64,000 nt of DNA from Blasia pusilla (taxonomy: Eukaryota; Marchantiophyta; Marchantiopsida; Blasiales). Below are positions 49,805 through 58,580 of the stretch, in pieces. The position numbers and the translations under genes were made by a program. A model generated the notes under the pieces. It ran no database searches and was not told where the DNA came from. It worked only from the letters and a program-made list of their open reading frames with translations. Positions within the stretch are counted from its first letter, which is position 1. Each line of letters starts with the position of its first letter. The DNA is taken from contig CM114274.1 of the NCBI GenBank assembly GCA_050084515.1, positions 41,292,001-41,356,000 of the forward strand, read 5' to 3'.

Positions 49805-50270
49805 TTGATGGAGAGACATTCTCCATGTACTACACGGAGATGGCTGAGCATGTCCGATTGGGAGGTGGAGAATTGCCCGATTTGGCTTGACTTCAACGAC
49901 ACTGAAGACATCACCGAGAAAGATTTACGAGTGCTTCATGATGCAGTGGCCTCAGGACGGGACGACATCCCCAATTTTGTGCAGCCTGAAGACTTCTTCG
50001 GGGGAGATGCGGAAGTGCAAGCCCTCGAGACAGCTGAGTTGGCTTCAAAGGTCCGCACAGCCAAAGACAAATCCACAGCGGGTCTCAAAGGCAAGGATAG
50101 GGGAGGGAAGAATTCCGAGGCCGAGTCTTCCCAAAGAGAGGCTCAAGATTCAAGGCCAGAGGCGGAATCGTCCGGGCGAGCGGGGAGAGACGGTTGGACC
50201 AAGTCCCCGGCGAAAAAAACCCCACCAGAGTCTGAGGTCAAAGAGACCCCGACAAGCCGTCCGCAGACTT
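49805..50270 (+). pseudogene. Acidic, low-complexity linker
   Basis: CPIWLDFNDTEDITEKDLRV is well formed; then the sequence turns into charged low-complexity repeats (KGKDRGGKNSEAESSQREAQ and SPAKKTPPESEVKE). This is a flexible linker between the helical domain and the methyltransferase. The reading frame changes near 49870 and again near 50240-50270. Confidence 0.5.
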
Positions 50271-50811
50271 GAGAGAAGTGGAAGTGAGAGGTGCCAGGGT
50301 TGTCCCAAGAGAATACAGCCCATCATCCTTGGGAAGACACAAAGAAACAACGACCCAGACAAGCGTCCTCCTTCAGTTCACGAATTTACTGGATGAGCTG
50401 AAAAGCTTCAGTTCTCAAGCGTCGACACCCGCCATTGATAAATTGACAACGTCGAGACGGAAGCTCCAACAAAACGGGCACGCTCCTTGGACGGTGAATG
50501 GAGTGGTCGAAGAGGTTGCGGTGGATCTATTGATCGCTGATCTGCCCTCGGGGTTGCGATTGTGGGACGAGAATCCGTCGGACGGGGTACCTGACTGGAA
50601 TGTTCCCCTCTCTTATGACCAAATCGCGCTATTGTTCTCCTTTGCAGACGCCTATCTGAGTGACAGGGGCTGCTTCTTAGTGTTGACTGGAGGGAGCGAG
50701 GACGAGCATTTCAACCTCCAATGCGTCAAGAGGTCGCTAAAGTGGAGAACGGCGCAATCGTGGATCATAAAAAATGAGTATCCACTCCGATCCGCGACGA
50801 GTCAGATTCGG
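50271..50811 (+). pseudogene. Methyltransferase N-terminal half, motif IV
   Basis: Contains VAVDLLIADLPSGLRLWDEN, the position of catalytic motif IV (usual form D/N/S-P-P-Y/F/W; here D-L-P-S). It is followed by YDQIALLFSFADAYLSDRGC and FLVLTGG, the helix and strand that normally read as RVLKPGG-LVVFTG in beta-class N6-adenine and N4-cytosine methyltransferases. The altered motif IV may mean lost catalysis or decay of this copy. Ends with the donor GG/GTAAGG. Confidence 0.65.
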
Positions 50812-51321
50812 GTAAGGCTTTATTCTTGTAGTATATTCTCAAATATATATTCAAATTCCGGTAAGGCTCAATTCCTGTAATTTCAGATAGTATATCTCCG
50901 TTGTTTTTGGCCGCGAGCAACCCGTCGCCTTTGGCTTAGAGCAGCCCATACTTGGCTGAGAGCAACTCGTCGGTTTCCGACAGGTTGCATCTTTCCCAGA
51001 AACACAGGGAAAACGGTGGTGTTCCTGCAACCCCTCGGAACCCGACGGGTTGTAGTTGCTTTTGGTTTTTCCCTGTGTTTCCGGAAAGCTACAACCCGTC
51101 GGAAAGCAACGGGTTGCTCTCAGCCAAGCATGGGCTGCTCTAAGCCAACAACCCTCGCCTTCTGACGGGTTGCTCATGGACAAAACAACCCGCCGGACTC
51201 CGACAGGTTGCTCCAAAGTTAGTAATTGAAAAAAGTTCTCTAGGGTCAAGCGGAGTTCTTTGGTGACGTGTTGCACATTATGCCCAGTTGCTGACATTCT
51301 CTCCAACGTGCTTCTTTACAG
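50812..51321 (+). repeat. Intron with dyads inside a long foldback
   Basis: Dyads at 50962-50988, 51027-51053, 51091-51117 and 51185-51211, with partial ones near 50917 and 51147. Much of 50933-51014 is the reverse complement of 51066-51146 (GGCTTAGAGCAGCCCA, CTTGGCTGAGAGCAAC and ACACAGGGAAAA are shared), so the intron RNA could fold into one long stem carrying smaller hairpins. Confidence 0.8.
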
Positions 51322-51834
51322 ATGGACCACTCCTACGTTTACTCCTTCGTTCGGCCCGAGCACAACTTCCAGGTGTTCAAGATCTAGGATCCTGTGGATC
51401 CATGCTCAGATGGGTACATCTTAGATAGTTTGTACAATTCCCCCCAGGGAATCTACATGCAAGACGGTACCCCACTTCTGGGAGGAAGGGAAAAGTTGCC
51501 AGCCTTGATGCAAACGCTCATCGAGCTCTTCTCAAGGCCAGGTGACTTGGTGTTCGACTTAGTGGGACTTTCAGGGGCGAGTATCAAAGGTGCCTGGCAG
51601 AGTGGCAGGAACATTCTCTGCCTCGAGGGAAGGCAGGAACTGTTTGACCTTTGCAAGGAGGCAAAGGCAGAATACGAAAGGCTCGTTGGGGCATACAACT
51701 CTCCACCGAAGCCGAGAGCTCCGGTTCCAGACCCACCATTGGTAGTGACACCATCGTCACTTCCAACGATTCCGAAAATCGGGAGGGCAAGGCCGAAAGT
51801 AATATTGCAAGAGCTCTCGGACGATGACGAGTGA
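51322..51834 (+). pseudogene. Methyltransferase C-terminal half, motifs X and I
   Basis: REKLPALMQTLIELFSRPGD, then LVFDLVGLSGASIKGAWQ and SGRNILCLEGRQELFDL. This is the C-terminal block of beta-class DNA methyltransferases: motif X (EKP...L), a helix, and SAM-binding motif I (D-x-F-x-G-S/T-G-T, here D-L-V-G-L-S-G-A) followed by the acidic end of strand two (CLEG). Motif IV before motif I is the beta-class order. An in-frame TAG at 51385-51387 interrupts it. The tail is proline-rich and ends in SDDDE. Confidence 0.7.
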
Positions 51835-51889
51835 GTTCAAAGAACTCAAGGACCCAGCTTGACTGCAACGTTTGGAGTAGGGAGTTATT

Positions 51890-52995
51890 TGATGATGAGG
51901 CAAAAGATTTCATAGAATAGATCAAATGTACAGTTCCGAGCTTTTTTCGGATATAATCAAGGAGAAGATTTTTTCGAACGATGGTGATGCTTGTAAAAGT
52001 TTATTGAACATTTTTTATTTCTTTTCGAATGTGATCGTCTATGTACTCCGCGGACTTCTATTTTGCAACCCGTCGGATTTCTCCTGCTTGCAACTTTTTG
52101 ACCACAACACCTTTTTACCACTTCCAGGCAACCTGTCGGATTCCGACAAGTTGCCTGATCGGACTCTTTCCCTGTTGGTCCAACTTAAGAGGCAGTTTGG
52201 CGGGCTTCTTCACTTTGGCACCTTCCCCTCAACTCGTAAAAGCCGGCGTAGGCTTCTTTTCTTCTCTCAGACGTGGTGGATTCTTACTACCTGTGCGATT
52301 GCCATCATGGTACTACCAAGGACGGAGCACATATTGATACTGGATGGGTGTCACATTGCAGAGCGTAGAAGGTATACTGCCGAGGAAGGCGGTGGGACTC
52401 AAATCAGGTTATATGGGACCGTTATGGTGTACCTAGGGGGGGGCCAAGGCTCTCGAATTCGCCAACATTTTGGATCCCCGTCTACAATCGGCCAGAGGAG
52501 CCACTTGTATCCCAGGACATTCCTTTTGTACTGAACCTAGGAGAGTTAGGAGTAAATTTGTAGATGACGAGGCTGAAGAAATCATAGACTAGGTCAAATG
52601 TACATTTCCGAGGTTCCTCCGGAGGTAATACATGACGAGATTTTTTCAACGGATAATGGTGTTTGTAAAAGTTTGCTGGAAAATTTTTTTGGACTTATGC
52701 ATTGTGTTCTTTTAGCTACTCGGAATTACAATTTTGCAACCCGTATGATTCCGACGGGTTGCAACTTTTCGCTTTTTGCCCACTGCAACTTTTTAACCAT
52801 TTCCAAGCAAGCTGTCGGATTTTGACAGGTTGGCTGCTTGAGTGATTGGACTCTTTCCTTGTGAGACCAACTTCTGACGCATTATTGCAGGCTTCTTAAC
52901 TTTTGGCTCGTTCCCCTACATTCGTCAAACCAATTGTAGGCTTCTTTTCTTGTCTAAGATGTGCAGGATTCCTACTACCTGTCGGATTGCCATTT
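51890..52995 (+). repeat. Diverged tandem duplication of the gene 3' flank
   Basis: The segment from GATCAAATGTACAGTTCCGAG (about 51918) to TACTACCTGTGCGATTGCCAT (about 52310) recurs from about 52592 to 52990. Each copy carries two dyads or half-dyads (52065, 52128; 52736, 52807). Between the copies is a stretch that, read in one frame, looks like a further coding fragment ending near 52558. Confidence 0.75.
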
Positions 52996-53698
52996 CAGAT
53001 GTAAGAAAGGGTGTTATGAGGCAATTCAGGGAAGGCCATGATGCAAGCAACAATCCCTGCAAAAAGAGAGGTACTACGGTGGTGCCAGGGATGACTGAGG
53101 CATCCTGGAGACAGGTGTTGGGGCAGGCGATGGACCTCAACTATCTCACATGGATAGTGAGCCTAGGTATGGCTGAGCAGAGACGGATGTGAGTGTCATC
53201 CATGCCGTCACGTCCACGAGTTGGACCATTGCCTACAGGGTCTGTACAAGCATTGGTTGGGGGCGAGACGAGGAGAGATAGGCACCCATGGACTTCTTGG
53301 GAGGTCGTTCGAGCAGAGAGTGCAAAGGCGGCTAGAGTAGCACATGTTCATTTTTTGGATGTGGAGCATGGTGTAGGAGGTCAGAGTGGAGTGGCTGTTG
53401 CGAAGGTGGCTAGGGTTGCTACATAGCAACCAAAGCCGGAGGTTGCCTCCTCTCCGAGTGAGGTCACGATGGAGACTTGGGAGCCTGTGATAGGTCTCAA
53501 ATTGATAGGAGGAGAGCGACGACGAGTTCTTAGGTTTCTGAGAGGGCATGTCAGTTGTTTTGCCTTCAGTATGAGAGACTTGGGTACGCTGAAGGGTCCC
53601 ACGATATGGATTGAGTTGGCTAGTGATACGCCAATCTTTCCTTGATCCTACAGGTCTTCTGATATGGAGCTTCCTTGATTCCGAGCAGGAGTTAGGAC

Positions 53699-54919
53699 TT
53701 GTTGGAGGCAAGACTTGTGGAGTTATCACACGAGGAGTATGCATCTGCTAGAGTCATGCCGGCGAAGAAGGATATGTATGGCAATTGGATGGATAGGCGG
53801 ATGTGTGGAGATTGCCGTCCTATCAACCGACAAAAGAGGTCAGATCGGTACGCCATGCCTACTCCTGAGGAGATCTTTGATGCGGTAGGGCATGCCAAGA
53901 TCTTCAGTACTTTAGATCTCCTTGTTGGCTATCATCAACTTCCTATCAGGTTGGAGGACAGGGAGAAGATAACATTCTGGGGGATAGATCGGTTCGGGAG
54001 AGATTGCTTGTATTAGTGGTGGTTCTTACCATTTGGGTTGAAGAACGCGCCTGCATAGTTTCAGAGAGTGATGGATAGGATTCTGGATGGCTTGGATTTT
54101 GTACGATGTTACAGAGATGATATTCTTATCTTCAGTTCCACGGTTGAGGAGCATGAGCGACACTTGGAGGAGGTGTTTCGGCGATTGCAGTTACATGGAC
54201 TGAAGTTACATCCAGGCAAGTGCAGATTCTTTCAAGAGCAGATTGAGTACTTGGGACACACCATATACCCGAGTGGATTAGGCGTTCAGCAGACAAAGGT
54301 AGAGGCTATTGGGCAGATTCCACGCCCTACAGATGTGAGTCGAGTCCGAGCATTTCTTGGACTAGCAAACTTCTATCCACCGTATGTCAAGGATTTTACT
54401 GCGATTGCAAAGTCTTTGACCTTGTTGACGAGACTTGATCGGGTTTGGTTGTGGGGAGATGATCAGGAGTGAGCATTTCAGGAGCTCAAGGACAGGTTGA
54501 CGTCCTCACCCATTTTACATAGATCGGTTAGTGGTCGCCTATTCTAGGTACATACAGATTGGAGCATGTTGGGTCTAGGAGCAGTGCTTACTCAGAGGGA
54601 TGACGAGGAGAGGGAGTTCGTTGTGGCTTACGCGAGCCGATCGAACAACATTGCAGAGGCGAAGTACAACTCCTACGAGGGAGAGTGCTTGGCTGCAGTG
54701 TGGGCCGTGGCACATTTCAGGTGCTATTTATTTGGCAACCCTTTCACACTTATCACTGATCATCAGCCGTTGAGGTGGTTGATGGAGTCTGACAAGCTTA
54801 CAGTAAAACTTGCCAGGTGGGCTCTATTACTACAAGAGTATGAGTTTCACGTGGTTCATAGACCAGGTTGGCTGAACCTGGATGCGGATGGGTTGAGTCG
54901 TAACCCATGTCTGAGTTAG
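53699..54919 (+). pseudogene. Ty3 reverse transcriptase and RNase H
   Basis: One frame, interrupted by TAG 54014-54016, TAG 54056-54058, TGA 54470-54472 and TAG near 54546. RT blocks: FSTLDLLVGYHQLPI, FLPFGLKNAPA, CYRDDILIFS (YxDD catalytic box), HPGKCRFF and VRAFLGLANFYPPYV. RNase H blocks: VHTDWSMLGLGAVLTQ, GECLAAVWAV, ITDHQPLRWL and NLDADGLSR, the usual D-E-D-D residues. The copy is not translatable as a whole. Confidence 0.85.
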
Positions 54920-55254
54920 AGAGACGACATAGGAGCTCGATGACACGGAGAGAGTGATAAGGAGATGGTGCCCAGTTGGCACGCATCTGCCTATCTTTGT
55001 TGGTTGACTATGGCAGGTCAGTCACACGTGATGACTCCAGTGGTGGGGTTGGATGATGAGTCTTTCGATCCGGAGGTTAGTGAGGAGGCAACAGATGGTC
55101 GTGATATCCATGACGACGGGAGGTTGTGGAGTTCTTGCACACTGGTGTCATAGCGAGTACAGTTAGTGCTAGGGAGCGGGATCGGATCCTATAGAGAGCG
55201 AGGAGGTTCAGGTGGGAGGGGACTCATAATTTTTGGGTATGGGGAGATGGTAGG

Positions 55255-56195
55255 ATACGAGTGGTACCTCATCCTTCCCAGCGAGCACGTGTAGTGCAAC
55301 ATGCCCATGAGGAGTTGGGACATTTTGGAGTAAAGCGTACTTACAGCTTACTCCAGGTTCACTATTGGTGGCGCGGCATGCATACTGGGATACAGCAGTT
55401 TGTGGCCAGATATATGGTATGTGATAGAGTGTAAGCATCCTTCAATGCTCCCACTTCGCAGTTACATCCTTTGCAGATTATGGGTTTAGGTTATCGATGG
55501 AGTTTAGACTTTGTGGAAGCTTTGCCATTGACGGGGCGTCATCATAGGTATGTGTGGGTCATGGTGGAGCATTTCTCCAAGTGGATAGAGTTGGTGGCAC
55601 TACCAGACAAGGTGAGCGAGGGAACAGCTTATGCGTTTCTAGATCGTATGCTTAGTCACTTTGGTGCACCGACGGAGGTGTTGACTAACCAGGGTACCGA
55701 GTTCAGTGGAGAGTTTCAGGCCTTGTGTGATCACGCGCTGATAGATCACCGCACCACGTCCAGAGATCATCTTGAGGCGGATGGGTGGCGGAGAGAGTGG
55801 TACAAACGGTGAAGAGAGGATTGCGCAAGTATGGCTTGCAGCGAGGACACTTGAGGGAGTGGGACCTATAGTTGCCATGGTTGACTATGGGTTATTGCTT
55901 TAGTCGGCAGGCATCCTTGGCGTCATTTTCACTGTACTTTTTGCCCTTGGGGAGAGCCAGATTTACTTGCAGCGCTTCGACGTGACATGGCAGAGGTGTT
56001 AGATCTTGATGATCCAAATGTTTGGGTACAAGCATGTTCTCAGAGGGTAGAGGTTTTTGGTAGAGTTATGCCTATGGCCTTTAAGAACTTAGCTATTGCC
56101 CAGCATAGAGATACATTAAGGTACGCGACCATTCGTGGAGCAGGTTATCATCCAAGGATTATGAGGTTTCATCCTCGAAATTACGTGTATTTATA
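55255..56195 (+). pseudogene. Ty3 integrase, decayed
   Basis: The zinc region has QHAHEELGHFG and a degraded CxxC (VCDRV then TAA at 55432-55434). The catalytic core has YRWSLDFVEALP (first D), HFGAPTEVLTNQGTEFSG (the second D is N) and TTSRDHLEADG before the third acidic position. A frameshift near 55780 moves AERVVQTVK into another frame. The later part, VWVQACSQRVEVFGRVM and FHPRNYVYL, is the GPY-like C-terminal module. Confidence 0.75.
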
Positions 56196-56247
56196 GTAGC
56201 CGACACCCACAACGCTAGATGTCACTGCATGGCACACGATCCTACGT

Positions 56248-56541
56248 GTGCGTGAGGTATCACCGACCGGAGTCCTCATGTTGGAGGGACGGGATGGTAT
56301 GGTTTGGAAGGATCATGTGCGCAATTGTGCGCCATGTCATCTTCCGAACGTAGATGGGACGGTGGATCCGAGCTTGGTAGTGGTACCTACAGGCTTGAGG
56401 TGTATGTTTTGCGGATTTGCGAGGGGTACTGCTACCATGTTGGTATGGGATGGTTGTTCTCGAGGGTGGCATATGTCATGTCTGATCCCCCCTCTTGATG
56501 TGGTTCCCACGGTAAAATGGATGTGTCCGGGATGTGTATAG
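56248..56541 (+). pseudogene. PHD finger at the end of Ty3 pol
   Basis: After LMLEGRDGMVWKDHVRNCAP and CHLPNVDGTVD come RCMFCGFARGTATMLVWDGC, SRGWHMSCLIPPLDVVP and KWMCPGC. This fits a PHD zinc finger (C4HC3: CxxC, WDGC, GWHxxCL, WxCPxC), with V-W in place of the usual L-C before the third ligand. PHD fingers read histone H3 tails. In this position it could target integration to chromatin, as chromodomains do in other Ty3 elements. Confidence 0.75.
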
Positions 56542-56603
56542 GGTAGTAGGTCATGTGAGAGAGATGTGATATTTTTTATCAGGAGTTGGGAGGATCCAAC
56601 TGC

Positions 56604-57236
56604 GAGTTAGGGGGGCGGTTGTGTGATCTCCATGTATATGTATGAGTTGATTTTTGTACATGTGTGGATCGATCCATGTGTGGGGAAGATTGATGTTGTG
56701 TGGTGTAGATGTGAACAACGATGTATGTTGTGTAGCGATATGTATGCGTACGATAGCTGTCACATCTGAGTAGCCGATAGGCCGAGATCTATCGTGGATA
56801 GGGCGTAGGAGCCATCGGACTATCTTGAGTGTAACTTTGTCTCACGGTGTCGGATGAGGTTGAGGATAGGTCCATTATGTCAGGAACGTTGTTTCTGACA
56901 ACTTTCATATTGAGGTATTTCACAGCCGGGTGACTTGTTGACCAGGTCACCCGCCCCTGGTAACTTGTGCGCGCAGGTTATCAAGGGGAGGGCTATTTTT
57001 AGGGGAAGAGCCTTTTGGCTCTTCCCAAACCTATATGAGAGAGGAAGGTGGCTTTCCTAAGCCATCTTTCTCATGTTGGGCCGTTGGAGCACCTCCCTTA
57101 TATGTGTGTGAGATAGGACTAGGGTGCTAGCGTCCGGATTCCTTGAAAGCACAGGATGGACGAGGCTCGATATGCCATGTAGATTGAGGAGTGGAGTTTT
57201 AGGCCGGGTGTGCCATTTTTACAACTCTTTATTTTT
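56604..57236 (+). repeat. Polypurine tract and 3' LTR
   Basis: GAGTTAGGGGGGCGG (56604-56618) is a polypurine tract. The following 56619-56757 (TTGTGTGATCTCCAT...) leads into TGTCACATCTGAGTAGCC at 56758, from where the sequence matches the 5' LTR until CTTTATTTTT near 57236. Then the segment TTGTGTGATCTCC recurs at 57238-57374 before the GH3 exon. Confidence 0.7.
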
Positions 57237-57374
57237 GTTGTGTGATCTCCATATATATATATATGAGTTGATTTTTGTACATATGTGGATCGACTCATGT
57301 GTGGGGAAGATCGGTGTTGTGTGGTGTAGATGTGACCAGCGATGTATGTTGTGTAGCGATATGTATGCGCACGA

Positions 57375-57890
57375 CAAAGCGGCCACGAGCTTTACCCAGC
57401 CGATTCTCACCGCGACATCCTTCAACGTCTCGCCGTTCAACAAAATTGGCCAGGTAAGGTAGTACAGACCGCCATACACCAAATTTGAAGATCTTGCGTT
57501 CCGTGGAGATTGTCTATTGTATATATTTATGGTAGTGTATACATGGTGATGTGACTCACTCATGCGGAAGTTTTTTCCTATTGTAGGTGATTTCCATGGA
57601 AGCTCTAGCTTTCCACAACTATGGTCTGACTCCCAACGTACATAAATACCTCCCTGGGGAAGGGATGATGGGGAAGGGGCCAAGAGACTCACAGGGAAGA
57701 TCCATTGTTCACTGCTCACTATGCCAAGTATTTCATCCGAGGCCTGTAGGAGGGACACTACAATGGAAATTCCAAAGCCGTAACGCCCGAAAAGCTCAAA
57801 TTGGCAACCTCCTGCAAACACTTTGCAATGCACGATCTAGATTTGTGGGAAGATGTGTATTTCAGAAGTGACGAAATGCACGTTTTGTCA
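57375..57890 (+). pseudogene. GH3 beta-xylosidase fragment, right part
   Basis: Exon 57375-57453 reads AATSFTQPILTATSFN and ends with KIGQ and the donor CAG/GTAAGG. The next exon starts at 57597 after TTGTAG with VISMEALAFHNYGL. Then, after a one-base frameshift near 57667, it reads WGRGQETHREDP, the plant beta-xylosidase signature block, and KLKLATSCKHFAMHDLDLWE. A TAG at 57747-57749 lies between. Together with 37185-37377 this covers only roughly the first quarter to third of the usual ~770-residue enzyme, so the gene was truncated as well as interrupted. Confidence 0.8.
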
Positions 57891-58525
57891 CTCTCATACT
57901 TTCCTTGCTTATTATCCGAGTCAGCTGTCCACGTACATTTTGATACGCAACAGAGGCCTTTAGCTTTTCCTAGATTTCATAGAGAATACGTTTTCTATTA
58001 TCGCCAATAGAATATGGCTTAGGAAAACCAATCCGCCCTAGTACTAGTAAAAAAACTAACACTCATCCCATCCACAAAACTCTCTTTCTTTATATGAAGA
58101 TAAGAGAGGAGAGTACCGGGATCGCAATCATCTCTTTCATCTTGTATATTAAATCTCGGAAGGGCTATCTATAGTACTATTTGGATCATTTAAAAGGTGG
58201 GAATGGATCCTAATGTCCACAAGGACTGTATTTTTTGGGCAGGAGAAGTTTTTGAACTCTCTAACAGAGTAGAAGAAGAACGGTGGATCTTTCACATACT
58301 TTCCATGGGTCCCCTTCAGAAATAAAATAGTTCCGCACTGACGAAAAAAATTTGGCGTTCTCAATGAAAGATTCAGAAAAATAGCTCAAATCTCCTAGCC
58401 TTCCAAGTATTTGAAGTTAATTTATTTCTTGAATCCATATGAGCACCCTAATAGACAACCTCGCTATCATGCAAAAGGGTTTTAGTGGGTTTTCTTCTTG
58501 CATGGAATAAGGACACTTTTTAGTA

Positions 58526-58580
58526 GTAACTTTCATGTATTTAAAAGTCCTCTTAGGACTTTTAAATACATGAAAGTTAC
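58526..58580. repeat. Perfect 26-bp inverted repeat
   Basis: Arms 58526-58551 and 58555-58580 are exact reverse complements around a three-base centre. The left arm starts GTAACTTTCATGTATTTAAA. Confidence 0.9.

Larger units (their letters stand above)
46923..51834 (+). pseudogene. Spliced coiled-coil/ParB-like/beta-class DNA methyltransferase gene
   Basis: Exons I infer: to 47542 (donor GCGG/GTAAGAG), 47645-48105 (acceptor AAAGCAG, donor AACAC/GTAAGT), 48789 onward (acceptor ATGTGCAG), the linker around 49800-50270, to 50811 (donor TCGG/GTAAGG), and 51322-51834 (acceptor CTTTACAG). Intron phases agree at every junction tested (0, 2, 0), which strongly supports one gene. Domain order: acidic-basic coiled coil (LARRVQEVF to KARREKAIAI), ParB-like domain, unknown helical domain, acidic linker, methyltransferase. 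Breaks: TAA 46949-46951, TAG 47024-47026, TAG 49762-49764, a frameshift near 49870, one near 50240-50270, and TAG 51385-51387. Prokaryotic elements often join ParB-like and DNA methylase domains; finding them in a spliced plant transposon gene is unusual. Confidence 0.75.
41300..52990. mobile_element. Nested element: transposase plus ParB/methyltransferase gene
   Basis: Between Ty3 protease and RT lies about 11.7 kb unrelated to the retroelement. It contains a minus-strand Mutator/FAR1-like transposase (41652-45617), a plus-strand ParB-like/DNA methyltransferase gene (about 46923-51834), a 67-bp-period array between their promoters, and dyad repeats in introns of both genes. The shared dyad ties the two genes into one unit. 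Outer boundaries are approximate: the left is placed after the purine tract near 41300 and the right near 52990, just after the last half-dyad. I found no clear terminal inverted repeat or target duplication. Confidence 0.6.
37378..57374 (+). mobile_element. Ty3/gypsy LTR retrotransposon, decayed, with nested insertion
   Basis: CAAAG flanks both ends (37373-37377 and 57375-57379) and the two LTR copies are highly similar, so one integration into the GH3 exon explains the split gene. Internal order is gag with two CCHC knuckles, protease, (11.7-kb insertion), RT, RNase H, integrase, a GPY-like segment and a PHD finger: Ty3/gypsy order, with RNase H before integrase. Coding is broken by many stops, mostly TAG or TGA where CAG, CGA or TGG would be expected, and by frameshifts. 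The integrase second acidic residue reads N in LTNQGTEF. The LTRs show an unusual permuted end arrangement (see findings). Confidence 0.85.

Noticed and set aside
53208-54986. Minus-strand frames across Ty3 pol
   Set aside because: They are shadows of the RT/RNase H frames, whose catalytic motifs are all on the plus strand.
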